From Maricaulaceae bacterium (lineage in GTDB: Bacteria > Pseudomonadota > Alphaproteobacteria > Caulobacterales > Maricaulaceae), in assembly GCA_026126205.1 (NCBI GenBank), contig JAHCJP010000002.1, positions 186,001 to 250,000 of the forward strand: a stretch of 64,000 bases of DNA. Reading direction: 5' to 3'. The notes under the pieces are model-generated. The model was not told where the DNA came from and made no database searches. It saw nothing but the letters and a program-made list of their open reading frames with translations. Positions 35,025-44,233 of this stretch are shown here, piece after piece; the stretch's first letter is position 1; each line of letters begins with the position of its first letter. Position numbers and translations under genes: made by a program.

Positions 35025-37811
35025 CTAGTGCGCCTCGCCCCAGTGGGCGCCGGCGCGGGCGTCGACGACAAGGGGAACCGAGAGCTTGCGCGCCGGTTCG
35101 GCGGCCCGGCCCATCACGTCCTTGACCAGCGCGATCAGGGCGTCGGCCTCGCGCTCCGGCGCCTCGAACACCAGCTCGTCATGCACCTGCAGTAGCATGC
35201 GGGCCGACAGGCCCTTGGCCTCCATCGCCGCCGGCAGGCGGATCATGGCGCGGCGGATGATGTCCGCCGCCGTGCCCTGGATGGGGGCGTTGATCGCCTG
35301 GCGCTCGGCGAACTGGCGCATGGACGGGTTCTTGTCCTTGATGCCGGGCAGGTGGCAGCGGCGGCCGAACACGGTCTCGACATAGCCGCGCGCCTTCACC
35401 TCTTCGCGCATGCGGTCCATATAGGCGGCGATGCCGGGGAATTTCTCGAAATAGCGCTCGATGAAGCCCTTGGCCTCGTCGCGCGAAATGCCGAGATTAT
35501 TGGCCAGCCCGAAAGCCGAAATGCCGTAGATGACGCCGAAATTGATCGCCTTGGCCTTGCGGCGCGTCATCGGGTCCATGTCTTCGATCGGCACGTTGAA
35601 CATTTCCGACGCCGTCATGGCGTGAATGTCGTCGCCGCGCCGGAAGGCGGCCTTCAGCGCCTCGACATCGGCGATATGGGCCAGCACCCGCAGTTCGATC
35701 TGCGAATAGTCGGCGCTGATCAGCACATTGCCCGGCTCGGCCACGAAGGCCTCGCGGATTTTCCGCCCCTCCTCGGTGCGGATCGGGATGTTCATCAGGT
35801 TCGGTTCGGACGAGGCCAGGCGCCCGGTCGAGGTGGCGGCGAGCGAGAACGAGGTGTGCACGCGGCCCGTCTGCGGGTTGATCGCGCTTTTAAGCGCGTC
35901 GGCATAGGTCGATTTCAGCTTCGCGTAGAGGCGCCAGTTCAGGATCGCGCGCGGCAGCGCCTCGCCCGAGGCGGCCAGATCCTCCAGCACCTGCACGTCG
36001 GTCGACCAGGCGCCGGTCTTGGTCTTCTTGCCGCCGGGCAGGCCCATCTCGCCGAACAGGATGTCGCCCAGCTGTTTCGGGCTGCCGGGATTGAAGGGCC
36101 GCCCGGCCAGTTCCTCGGCCTCGGCCTCGTATTCGGCCATCTTCTGCGCGAAGGCGCCGGACAGGCGCGACAACTGGGCCGCGTCCACCTTGACGCCCGC
36201 GCGCTCCATCGCGCCCAGCACGGCGGGCAGCGGCCGCTCCAGAGTTTCATAGACCTCGGCCTTGGCCTTGGCGGCGAGCGCCGGTTTCAGCACCTCCCAC
36301 AGGCGCAGGGTGACGTCGGCGTCCTCGGCGGCGTATTCGGTCGCCTTGTCCAGCGGCACGCGGTCGAAGCTGATCTGGCTCTTGCCGGTTCCGCACACCT
36401 CCTTGAAGGCCAGCGGCTTGTGGCCGAGATGAATCTCCGACAGCGCGTCCATGCCGTGGCCGTGCAGCCCCGAATCCATGACATAGGAAATCAGCATCAC
36501 GTCGTCATAGGGCGCGACGGTGATGCCATGCCGGGCGAGAACGGAGAGGTCATATTTGATGTTCTGGCCCACTTTCAGAACCGTCTCGTCCTCCAGCAGC
36601 TCCTTCAGCGCCGCCAGCGCCTGTTTCATCTCGAGCTGCGCCGGTTTTTCGCCGCCGCCCAGCAGATCGTCGGCGTCCGGCGCGACATGGGCCAGCGGGA
36701 TATAGCACGCCTTGCCCGGCGCGGTGGCCAGCGACACGCCGACCAGCCCGGCGGCGACGGCGGACAGGGCGTCGGTCTCGGTGTCCACCGCCACCACGCC
36801 CGCCGCGCGCGCCGCGGCGATCCAGCGCTGCAGCGCCGCCATGTCCGTCACCGTCTCATAGGCGCTGCGGTCCACCGGCGCGGTGGCGTCTCCCGTGGCG
36901 TCGGCGGCGGGGGCGCCCAGGCCCTCCTCCACCCGTCTCGTCAGGGTGCGGAACTCCATCGATTTCAGGAACCCGACCAGGGTTTCGGCGTCCGGCTCGT
37001 TGAGGCCGAAAGCCTCCAGCGGTTCCGGCGCCGGGCTGTCGGTCTTCAGGGTGACGAGCTGTTTCGAAATGCGGATCTGCTCGGCGTTGCCGATCAGGGT
37101 TTCGCGCCGTTTCGGCTGTTTGATCTCCCCGGCCCGCGCCAGCAGCGTCTCCAGGTCGCCGTATTCGGCGATCAGTTGCGCCGCGGTCTTCACCCCGATG
37201 CCGGGGGCGCCCGGCACATTGTCGGTGGGATCGCCGGTCAGCGCCTGCACGTCGATCACCTTTTCCGGCGGCACGCCGAAGCGCTCCATCACCTCGTCCG
37301 GGCCGATGCGCCGCCCCTTCATGGTGTCGTAGAGGGTGACGCGGTCGCCCTCCACCAGCTGCATCAGATCCTTGTCGGACGACACGATGGTCACCTTGGC
37401 GCCCTTTTCACGCGCCTGCGTCGCATAGGTGGCGATCAGGTCGTCGGCCTCATAGCCCTCCATCTCGATGCAGGGGGTTCCGAAGGCGCGCGTCGCATCG
37501 CGGATCAGGGCGAATTGCGGCACCAGGTCTTCCGGCGGCGGCGGGCGGTGGGCCTTGTATTCGGGATAGATGTTATTGCGGAAGGTCGCGGCCGAATGGT
37601 CGAAAATCACCGCCAGATGGCTGGGCGCGTCGTCGCCGGACAGCTCGCGGATCAGCTTCCACAGCATGGCCGAAAACCCGGCCACGGCGCCCACCGGGGT
37701 TCCGTCCGACCGCGTCAGCGGCGGCAGGGCGTGATAGGCGCGGAAGATGTAACCCGACCCGTCGATCAGATAGACGTGGGAGTCCTCCCCCACCTCGCGC
37801 TTTACGGCCAC
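35025..37811 (-). CDS. polA: DNA polymerase I
   Basis: 928-aa Pol I. The 5' nuclease domain is first (YLIDGSGYIFRAYHALPP, MEGYEADDLIATYA), then a 3'-5' exonuclease domain with VAVDTETDAL and NIKYDLSVLARHG, then the polymerase with motif A ISADYSQIELRVLAHI, motif B RRKAKAINFGVIYG, and motif C LLQVHDELVFE. GTG37811 is chosen because GGAG lies 7 nt upstream and it gives the usual length; the open frame extends 99 codons further without support. Confidence 0.97.
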   Translation of the reverse strand: MAVKREVGEDSHVYLIDGSGYIFRAYHALPPLTRSDGTPVGAVAGFSAMLWKLIRELSGDDAPSHLAVIFDHSAATFRNNIYPEYKAHRPPPPEDLVPQFALIRDATRAFGTPCIEMEGYEADDLIATYATQAREKGAKVTIVSSDKDLMQLVEGDRVTLYDTMKGRRIGPDEVMERFGVPPEKVIDVQALTGDPTDNVPGAPGIGVKTAAQLIAEYGDLETLLARAGEIKQPKRRETLIGNAEQIRISKQLVTLKTDSPAPEPLEAFGLNEPDAETLVGFLKSMEFRTLTRRVEEGLGAPAADATGDATAPVDRSAYETVTDMAALQRWIAAARAAGVVAVDTETDALSAVAAGLVGVSLATAPGKACYIPLAHVAPDADDLLGGGEKPAQLEMKQALAALKELLEDETVLKVGQNIKYDLSVLARHGITVAPYDDVMLISYVMDSGLHGHGMDALSEIHLGHKPLAFKEVCGTGKSQISFDRVPLDKATEYAAEDADVTLRLWEVLKPALAAKAKAEVYETLERPLPAVLGAMERAGVKVDAAQLSRLSGAFAQKMAEYEAEAEELAGRPFNPGSPKQLGDILFGEMGLPGGKKTKTGAWSTDVQVLEDLAASGEALPRAILNWRLYAKLKSTYADALKSAINPQTGRVHTSFSLAATSTGRLASSEPNLMNIPIRTEEGRKIREAFVAEPGNVLISADYSQIELRVLAHIADVEALKAAFRRGDDIHAMTASEMFNVPIEDMDPMTRRKAKAINFGVIYGISAFGLANNLGISRDEAKGFIERYFEKFPGIAAYMDRMREEVKARGYVETVFGRRCHLPGIKDKNPSMRQFAERQAINAPIQGTAADIIRRAMIRLPAAMEAKGLSARMLLQVHDELVFEAPEREADALIALVKDVMGRAAEPARKLSVPLVVDARAGAHWGEAH

Positions 37812-37831
37812 GGCGTTTCTCCGGCGCTTCG

Positions 37832-37840
37832 TGCTAGACT
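37832..37840 (+). promoter_or_regulatory. Candidate extended -10 (TGCTAGACT)
   Basis: TGC then TAGACT (37835-37840), 30 nt upstream of the gene at 37871. Identical to the element before the DUF6265 gene. Confidence 0.35.
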
Positions 37841-37870
37841 GTCCGCGACTGGTTAGCACGGGGGGAGGCG

Positions 37871-39076
37871 ATGGGCGACACGCCGCCGCGCAAACGGCTG
37901 CAATGGGGCTGCTGGGCGCTTGTGGTCGCGCTCGCCGCCTATCTGGCGCCGGTGATCCCGGTGGAGCGTCAGACCGTGCGGTTTCTGACGCCGGAAGAAG
38001 CCGAGTCCGGCGTCGAGCCGGACCAGCCGCCGCCCGAAACCGAATGGCTGTCGCTGTCGGCCTGGCCGAGCACCGCCTTGATTCTCGCCGCCCACCATCA
38101 ACAATCATTCTTTTCCGGGTACGATTTCGAGGGTGGCGGCGATGCAGCCAACCGGGCGCGGGCTTTGCTGCTTCTGTCCCGGATCACAGGCGTTCCCGGC
38201 CGTTTCGGCGACCGGTTGCGCCGGGAGGGCAAAGCCCACCTGCTGTTCCAAGCCGAACGATATGACGCCGCGGCGGAACGGTTTCTGGCGCTGGGACGGG
38301 AAGACGCCGGCGGCGTTGGCGAGTATCGCCAGCGCACGGCGTGGGCATATGCCGTGGACGCCTTGGAAAGGGCGGGGCGTCTGGACGAGGCGATTCGCGC
38401 CGCCGACGAGGCCACAGCCTGGTTTGATGCGCCATTTTATACTAGTTATTTCAATGCGATGGCTGCGAGCGGGCTTCTAGCGCATGGCGAGCTTGATCGC
38501 GCCGCCGAACGCGCCCGGCTGGCGCTTGACGCCGACCTCGGCGATCATCCGCTCAGCCGCATTGATCGCTTACACCTTCTGGCCGACATCCATCACCAGC
38601 GTTATCTGGCAAGCGGTTCGGAGGCCGACGCCGACGCCGCCTCCGCCTTGTTCGAGGAAGCCGGGGCGGCCTACACACCGCCGAAACCCGAGGCCGACGG
38701 CTATATTGACCCCTTCGCTTTCAGGGATACGGTCTGGGTGATCATGGCGCCGGTTCGTCTGCTGAACGATCTCTCCCGTTGCGAAGAGGTGGTCACGCGC
38801 ATCGACCGGGCGCTGGCGGCGATACCAGAAGACACCGAGGTGCAGTACTGCCATTCGGCGCGCGGGCGCTATTCGTCCGAAAACTTCCAGCGGGCTGAAA
38901 GCCGCTGTCACGTGCTGTCGCAGGCCGGACGTCCGGAGGCTGACGAGGCTTGCGAAATCGCGCGACTGCGGCTGACGGAGATTTGCGAGCCGCGCGAACT
39001 TGCCCGCGAAATGGTCTGGCGGGACCCGCCCGAACCCCTGTCCTGCTTCACGGCTCCGGCGCCGGACGAGGAGTGA
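37871..39076 (+). CDS. Membrane-anchored TPR-like protein of unknown function
   Basis: 401-aa protein. A TM helix near residues 11-28 (WGCWALVVALAAYLAPVIPV) anchors a long helical periplasmic part. From about residue 110 the sequence shows degenerate TPR-like pairs (YDAAAERFLALGRED, LDEAIRAADEATAWF, LDRAAERARLAL). Six cysteines lie in the last 130 residues. Family not recognised. It is divergent from polA and followed by the repeat element at 39097. Confidence 0.65.
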   Translation: MGDTPPRKRLQWGCWALVVALAAYLAPVIPVERQTVRFLTPEEAESGVEPDQPPPETEWLSLSAWPSTALILAAHHQQSFFSGYDFEGGGDAANRARALLLLSRITGVPGRFGDRLRREGKAHLLFQAERYDAAAERFLALGREDAGGVGEYRQRTAWAYAVDALERAGRLDEAIRAADEATAWFDAPFYTSYFNAMAASGLLAHGELDRAAERARLALDADLGDHPLSRIDRLHLLADIHHQRYLASGSEADADAASALFEEAGAAYTPPKPEADGYIDPFAFRDTVWVIMAPVRLLNDLSRCEEVVTRIDRALAAIPEDTEVQYCHSARGRYSSENFQRAESRCHVLSQAGRPEADEACEIARLRLTEICEPRELAREMVWRDPPEPLSCFTAPAPDEE

Positions 39077-39096
39077 GGGGGATGCGCGATCTGGAG

Positions 39097-39296
39097 CCCT
39101 CGTCCTTCGTGGCTCGCGGCCACTGGCCGCTCACACCTCAGGATGAGGGTGTAAGCGCTTCAATTTCCTCATCCTGAAGTTTGAAGCCCGGCACTGATCC
39201 GGAGGTGAGGGTGAAAAGGAATTGAAACACCAAACCCCCTCATCCTGAGGTGCGAAGCCCCGGATTGAATCCGGGGCGAGCCACGAAGGACGAGGG
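39097..39296. repeat. 200-bp repeat element with 21-bp inverted ends
   Basis: The ends 39097-39117 and 39276-39296 are exact inverted repeats of 21 bp, containing the CGTCCTTCGTGGCTCGC core also seen at 19557 and 39630. Inside are several copies of CTCATCCTGA in both orientations. It contains no gene, and looks like a compound REP- or MITE-like element. Confidence 0.75.
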
Positions 39297-39314
39297 AGTC
39301 CAGTCAGACGCCGG

Positions 39315-39620
39315 TCAGCGCGGTTTCGGCCTGCCAACCCGGCGGCGGGAGAGCGCCTTCAGCGCCGCGCCGTCGCCGCGGACCAGCGCCTCCTTCTTGG
39401 CCCGCGACCAGCCCTTCAGCCGCCGTTCCGCCGCCACCGCGTCCTCGGCGCGGTCGAACCAGTCCGAATAGACGAGCGTCACCGGCAGGCGGCGGCGCGT
39501 GTAATCCCCGCCCTCGCCCGTCTGATGCTGGGCGATACGGTTCATCACGTCGTCGCCGCGGTGAGAGCCGGTGTAATATGACCCGTCCGAGCAACGCAGC
39601 ATGTAGACGAAGGCGAACAT
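39315..39620 (-). CDS. GIY-YIG nuclease superfamily protein (UPF0213-like)
   Basis: 101-aa stand-alone GIY-YIG domain: FVYMLRCSDGSYYTGSH at the N-terminus, TLVYSDWFDRAEDAVAAERR, and LKGWSRAKKEALV. It resembles the UPF0213/YhbQ group, of unclear function. ATG39620 is preferred since GGGGG lies 7 nt upstream; ATG39626 is also possible. The upstream region is a repeat, so the promoter may be supplied by repeat DNA. Confidence 0.85.
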   Translation of the reverse strand: MFAFVYMLRCSDGSYYTGSHRGDDVMNRIAQHQTGEGGDYTRRRLPVTLVYSDWFDRAEDAVAAERRLKGWSRAKKEALVRGDGAALKALSRRRVGRPKPR

Positions 39621-39621
39621 G

Positions 39622-39692
39622 CCCATCCCCCGTCCTTCGTGGCTCCCCCGGCTCAAGGCCGGGGTCACGCCTCAGGATGAGGGATGGGGGGT
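39622..39692. repeat. Palindromic intergenic repeat
   Basis: Contains the CGTCCTTCGTGGCTC core and the GCCTCAGGATGAGGG unit of the 39097 element, with short inverted ends (CCATCCCC and GGGATGGG). It separates the GIY-YIG gene from the DASS transporter gene. Confidence 0.65.
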
Positions 39693-39715
39693 GGAATGAG
39701 AAGCTTGGAGCCAGC

Positions 39716-41209
39716 CTAACCCGGAAACAGGCGCGGCGCGATCACGGCGGCGGCGCCGGCGATCAGCACCGCGGCCAGCAGGTTGAGCCGGAAACCGGCC
39801 TTGATCATCTGCGGCTGGGTCACGCGGCCGCTGGCGTAGACGATGGCGTTCGGCGCCGTCGCCACCGGCAGCATGAAGGCGCAGCTGGCGGCCAGCGCCA
39901 CCGGGATCACCAGCCGTTCGGGCGGAATCATCGCCGCCACGGCCAGCACGCCGATCACCGGCAGGAAGGCCGATGTGGTGGCGACGTTGGAGGTCAGCTC
40001 GGTCAGGAACAGCACCACCAGCACCATGGCCAGCACGATCAGGAATTCCGGCCAGACGGCGAAAAAGCCCATCTGCGCGCCCAGCCAGGGGGCGAGGCCG
40101 GTGGCCGTCATCGCCGCCGCCAGCGACAGGCCGCCGCCGAACAGCAGCAACACCCCCCAGGGGATTTTCACCGCGCTTTCCCAGTCCATCAGCATGCGCC
40201 CGGCGCCATTGCTGCCGCCCGCCGGGATCAGGAAAGCGATGAAAGCCCCGAACAGGGCGATCTGCATGTCGTCGAAGGCGATGCGGACGCCCCAGCCGAA
40301 CGCCTCGCCCAGCCAGTCCAGGCCATTGTTGATCAGCGGGCGGAACATCCACAGCCCGGCGATCAGCGCGAACATCAGGGCGACGCGCACCTCCGGCGCC
40401 GTCATCGGGCCGAGGGCGCGCAGCTCCTCAAGCACCGTGGCGCGGCCCGCATGTGCTTTGCCGCCGCCGCCCTTCGGCGGGCGGATGTCGAACGCCCATC
40501 TGGTCAGCACGAACCAGCCGGCGGGGAGGATCAGCAGCACGGCGGGCACGCCGAACATCATCCATTGCGCGAAGCTGATCCGCTCCAGCCCGAACTGCTG
40601 CACCAGGAACTCGATGGCGATCAGGTTGGTCGGCGTGCCGACCGGCGTGGCGAGGCCGCCGATGGAAGCCGCATAGGCCACGCCCAGCGCCAATGCGACC
40701 GGAAACGCGTCCGACGCCGCGCCCTCGCGGCGCAGCTCGTCGGCCACTTTCAGCGCGATGGGAATCATCATCAGCGTCGTGGCGGTGTTGGAAATCCACA
40801 TCGACAGCAGGGCGGATGCGGCCATGAAGCCGGCGATCATCATGCCCGGCTTGCCGCCGAAGGCGTAGACGACGTTCAGCGCGATGCGCGCATGCAGGTT
40901 CCAGCGCTCGATCGCCATGGCGACGATGAACCCGCCCAGCAGCAGCATGACGGTGGTCGAGGCGTAGGGCGCCGCCGCCCGCGCCGGCTCGGCGACGCCA
41001 AACAGCGGGAACAGCGCCATCGGGATCAGCGCCGTGGCCGGAATCGGGATCGCCTCGGTCGCCCACCAGCAGGCCATCAGCACGGCCAGCGAGGCGAGGA
41101 TCCACGCCTCGCGCGACAAATCCGCCGGAACCGGGATCAGCTGGATCAGCCCGGCGAGAACAAGGCCCGCCAGCAGGCCGATGCGCTTATGGTCCAGCTT
41201 GCGCGCCAA
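39716..41209 (-). CDS. DASS/SLC13 family anion:Na+ symporter
   Basis: 497-aa inner-membrane transporter of the divalent anion:Na+ symporter family (dicarboxylates, sulfate or phosphate). Two SNT motifs, SMWISNTATTLMMIPIAL and LTSNVATTSAFLPVIG, define the substrate and Na+ sites in the two halves. VNPA-like loops and 11-12 TM helices fit. The next gene, a zinc-finger protein, ends 4 nt upstream of it in the same direction. Confidence 0.9.
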   Translation of the reverse strand: MARKLDHKRIGLLAGLVLAGLIQLIPVPADLSREAWILASLAVLMACWWATEAIPIPATALIPMALFPLFGVAEPARAAAPYASTTVMLLLGGFIVAMAIERWNLHARIALNVVYAFGGKPGMMIAGFMAASALLSMWISNTATTLMMIPIALKVADELRREGAASDAFPVALALGVAYAASIGGLATPVGTPTNLIAIEFLVQQFGLERISFAQWMMFGVPAVLLILPAGWFVLTRWAFDIRPPKGGGGKAHAGRATVLEELRALGPMTAPEVRVALMFALIAGLWMFRPLINNGLDWLGEAFGWGVRIAFDDMQIALFGAFIAFLIPAGGSNGAGRMLMDWESAVKIPWGVLLLFGGGLSLAAAMTATGLAPWLGAQMGFFAVWPEFLIVLAMVLVVLFLTELTSNVATTSAFLPVIGVLAVAAMIPPERLVIPVALAASCAFMLPVATAPNAIVYASGRVTQPQMIKAGFRLNLLAAVLIAGAAAVIAPRLFPG

Positions 41210-41213
41210 GGGT

Positions 41214-41411
41214 TCAGCGCTGGGCCTTGTCCTGCGGGCCGCCCTTCAGCACGAAGCGCCGGTCGCAATAGCCGCATTCGACAAAGCCTTCGGCGTTCAT
41301 GGTCAGGAACACGCGCGGATGGCCCAGCGCGCCGCCGCCGCCGTCGCAGGACACGCGGGCCTGGTCGGTGACGATGGTCTCGGGCGGCGGAAGGATCGCG
41401 GCGTTCGGCAT
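41214..41411 (-). CDS. CHCC zinc-finger protein (NDUFS6-like)
   Basis: 65-aa protein with the zf-CHCC motif: VSCDGGGGALGHPRVFL then ECGYCDRRFVL, giving Cys, His and two Cys ligands. Related to the complex I accessory subunit NDUFS6/NUMM, and in alphaproteobacteria probably involved in respiratory complex I assembly. ATG41411 gives the usual length; ATG41465 would add 18 residues. Divergent from the ABC ATPase gene. Confidence 0.88.
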   Translation of the reverse strand: MPNAAILPPPETIVTDQARVSCDGGGGALGHPRVFLTMNAEGFVECGYCDRRFVLKGGPQDKAQR

Positions 41412-41511
41412 GGAAGGCTCCCCGGCGGTCGGCCCCGCCGCTTGCGGCGCGGGGCGCGCGGGCATAGTTATGGCCAGCGCCCGCCCCCGTCAATCAAGCG
41501 AGTCCCGCCCG

Positions 41512-42477
41512 ATGCCAGACGCCGCCCTTCCCGAATACGCGCTGGAGGCCGAGGGGCTGGAAAAGACCTATCCGGCGACCAGGAAGCGGGCGGCGAAACC
41601 GGCGCTGAAGGGCGTGGACCTGAAAATCCGCCGCGGGTCGATTTTCGGCCTGCTTGGCCCCAACGGCGCCGGCAAGTCGACCTTCATCAACATCTTCGCC
41701 GGCCTGACCCGCAAAAGCGGCGGCGCCGCCCGCATCTGGGGCATGGATATCGACAAACGCCCGCGCGACGCGCGCGCCGCCATCGGCGTGGTGCCGCAGG
41801 AAATCAACATGGACGTGTTCTTCACGCCCTATGAGACGCTGGAGCTGATGGCCGGTTTCTACGGCGTGCCGAAGGCGGAGCGGCGCTCGGAAGAACTGCT
41901 GGCGGCCGTGGGGCTGAGCGACCAGCGCAACGCCTATGTGCGCCAGCTTTCCGGCGGCATGAAGCGCCGCCTGCTGGTCGCCAAGGCGATGGTGCACAAC
42001 CCGCCGGTGCTGGTGCTGGACGAGCCCACCGCCGGGGTGGATATCGAGCTGCGCCGCCAGCTCTGGGACTATGTCCGCGGCCTGAACGCGCGCGGCGTCA
42101 CCATCGTGCTGACCACGCATTACCTGGAGGAGGCGCAGGAGCTGTGCGACGAGATCGCCATCATCCACCAGGGCGCGGTGGTGGCCTGCGAACCGAAGGA
42201 GACGATGCTCAAACGCCTCGACCGCAAGACGCTGGTGATCGAACCTGCCGCGCCGCTGGCCGCGGTTCCCGAGACCCTGAAGGGTTATGACGCCGTGATC
42301 CGTCCCGACGGCGCGCTGGCCGTCACCTACCGCTATGGCCAGGTCAGCGTGGCGGAGATGATCGAGCGCTTTCACGCCAGCGGCGCGCGCATCGCCGACC
42401 TGCGCACCGAGGAGCCGGACCTCGAGGACGTGTTCCTGTCGCTGACCTATAACAGCGGAAACGGCGCCGCGGCCTGA
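41512..42477 (+). CDS. ABC transporter ATP-binding protein without adjacent permease
   Basis: 321-aa ATPase of the multidrug/daunorubicin-type export group (YadG-like). Walker A is LGPNGAGKSTFINIFAG, the signature is LSGGMKRRLLVAKAM, Walker B is VLVLDEPTAGVD, and the H-loop is TTHYLEEAQ. A C-terminal domain of about 80 residues ends EPDLEDVFLSLTYN. The expected ABC-2 permease is not downstream: the next gene, purH, is on the other strand 130 nt away. Confidence 0.92.
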   Translation: MPDAALPEYALEAEGLEKTYPATRKRAAKPALKGVDLKIRRGSIFGLLGPNGAGKSTFINIFAGLTRKSGGAARIWGMDIDKRPRDARAAIGVVPQEINMDVFFTPYETLELMAGFYGVPKAERRSEELLAAVGLSDQRNAYVRQLSGGMKRRLLVAKAMVHNPPVLVLDEPTAGVDIELRRQLWDYVRGLNARGVTIVLTTHYLEEAQELCDEIAIIHQGAVVACEPKETMLKRLDRKTLVIEPAAPLAAVPETLKGYDAVIRPDGALAVTYRYGQVSVAEMIERFHASGARIADLRTEEPDLEDVFLSLTYNSGNGAAA

Positions 42478-42606
42478 CGGTTTCCGGCCCGGGCGCCGGC
42501 CGGCGCAGGCGTATAACCTCCGAGACATGAGAAAAGGGGGGTGAAGAGAGGCGCCGGAGGTGATGTCAAAGGGGATGAAGACGGGACTGAAGGAGGATGG
42601 ACGGGG

Positions 42607-44202
42607 CTAGTGCCGGAAATGCCGCATGCCGGTGAAAACCATGGCGATTCCGGCCTCGTCGGCGGCCTTGACCACCTCGTCGTCGCGGATCGAGCCGCCG
42701 GGCTGGATCACCGCCGTCGCCCCGGCCTCCACCGCCGCTAACAGCCCGTCCGCAAAGGGAAAAAACGCGTCCGACGCGCAGACCGAACCCTGCGTCGCCG
42801 GCGCGCTCCAGCCGTTCTCCCGCGCCGTTTCCTCCGCCTTGCGGGCGGCCAGCCGCACCGCCTCCAGACGGCTGGTCTGGCCCATGCCGATCCCGGCGCT
42901 GGCGCCGTCCTTCACGAAGGCGATGGCGTTGGATTTCACATGCTTGACGATGCGCCAGGCGGTCATCAGGTCGGCCAGTTCGGCCTCGGTCGGGGCGCGT
43001 TTCGTCACCGTTTTCAAGTCCTTGGCCGCGACCAGCCCGTGGTCGCGCTGCTGGACCAGCAGGCCGCCGGCCACCGATTTCACCGTCCAGCCCGGCGCGG
43101 CGGGGTCGGGCAGCGCCCCGGTCAGCAGCACGCGCAGGCCGGACTTGGCGGAGAGTATCTGCAGCGCGTCCTCGCCGGCCTCAGGCGCGATCACCACTTC
43201 CAGGAACAGCTTGGTCAGCGCATCGGCGGTTTCGGCGTCCAGAGCGCGGTTGAAGGCGACGATGCCGCCGAAGGCCGAAACCGGGTCGGCGGCCAGCGCG
43301 CGCTCCCACGCCTGCAGCGGCGAACCGGCCAGTGCTGCGCCGCAGGGATTGGCGTGCTTGACGATCACCGCCGCGCAGGCCTCGGCCGGGTCGAACTCGG
43401 CAGCCAGTTCGAAGGCGGCGTCGGCATCGGCGATATTGTTATAGGACAGGGCCTTGCCCTGCGTCTGCCGCGCGTCGGCGACGCCGGCGCGCGGTTCCGC
43501 CCCGGCGTAGAAAGCGGCCTTCTGATGCGGATTCTCGCCATAGCGCAGCGCGCTGATCAGCGCGCCGCCGAAAGCGCGGAAGGCTGGAGCGTCCTCACTG
43601 TTCTGGCCGGCGAACCAGGACGAGACCGCCGCATCATAGGCGGCCGTGCGGGCATAGGCCTTGGCGGCCAGCGACCGGCGCAGGTCCAGCGGCGTCGCGC
43701 CGTCATGGCGTTTCATCGCCTCGATCACCGCATCGGCGTCCGCCCCATCGACACACACGGCGACGAAGGCATGGTTCTTCGCCGCGGCGCGGATCATCGC
43801 CGGGCCGCCGATGTCGATGTTTTCGATGCATTCGTCGAACGCCGCGCCCGAAGCCGCCGTCTGCTCGAATGGATATAGATTGACGTAGAGCAGGTCGATC
43901 TCGGGGATGCCGTGGGCGGCCATCGTTGCGCGATGCTCATCGTCGTCGCGGCGGCCCAGCAGGCCGCCGTGCACGCGCGGGTGCAGCGTTTTCAGCCGCC
44001 CGTCCATCATCTCCGGAAACGCCGTCACGTCGGCGACGTCGCGGGTCTCGACGCCGGCCTCCTTCAGGGCCGCCAGCGTGCCGCCAGTGGAGAGGATTTC
44101 CACCCCCAGCGACGCCAGCTCGCGCGCGCGCCCTGCCAGTCCGGTCTTGTCAGACAGCGAGATCAGCGCCCGGCGGACGGGAACGGAATCGAAGTCAGAC
44201 AT
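42607..44202 (-). CDS. purH: Bifunctional AICAR transformylase/IMP cyclohydrolase
   Basis: 531-aa enzyme for the last two steps of IMP synthesis. The N-terminal IMP cyclohydrolase domain shows [26 protein letters not shown], and [19 protein letters not shown]. The C-terminal transformylase shows [22 protein letters not shown], and the ending segment [20 protein letters not shown]. Last gene of a leftward run that starts with rsmB or earlier. Confidence 0.98.
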   Translation of the reverse strand: MSDFDSVPVRRALISLSDKTGLAGRARELASLGVEILSTGGTLAALKEAGVETRDVADVTAFPEMMDGRLKTLHPRVHGGLLGRRDDDEHRATMAAHGIPEIDLLYVNLYPFEQTAASGAAFDECIENIDIGGPAMIRAAAKNHAFVAVCVDGADADAVIEAMKRHDGATPLDLRRSLAAKAYARTAAYDAAVSSWFAGQNSEDAPAFRAFGGALISALRYGENPHQKAAFYAGAEPRAGVADARQTQGKALSYNNIADADAAFELAAEFDPAEACAAVIVKHANPCGAALAGSPLQAWERALAADPVSAFGGIVAFNRALDAETADALTKLFLEVVIAPEAGEDALQILSAKSGLRVLLTGALPDPAAPGWTVKSVAGGLLVQQRDHGLVAAKDLKTVTKRAPTEAELADLMTAWRIVKHVKSNAIAFVKDGASAGIGMGQTSRLEAVRLAARKAEETARENGWSAPATQGSVCASDAFFPFADGLLAAVEAGATAVIQPGGSIRDDEVVKAADEAGIAMVFTGMRHFRH

Positions 44203-44233
44203 GCAGGCTCCATTCGGCTTCCGGCGCGGGTTA

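Noticed and set aside
35352..37856. 834-codon open frame on the + strand opposite polA, and similar long frames at 17164-19305 (+) and 33241-34917 (-).
   Set aside because: GC-rich codon bias leaves antisense frames open; the products are Arg/Gly/His-rich with no motif, while the opposite strand carries a well-identified gene.
42541..42741. Short + strand frame downstream of the ABC ATPase as a permease remnant.
   Set aside because: No hydrophobic segments; most of it is antisense to purH.
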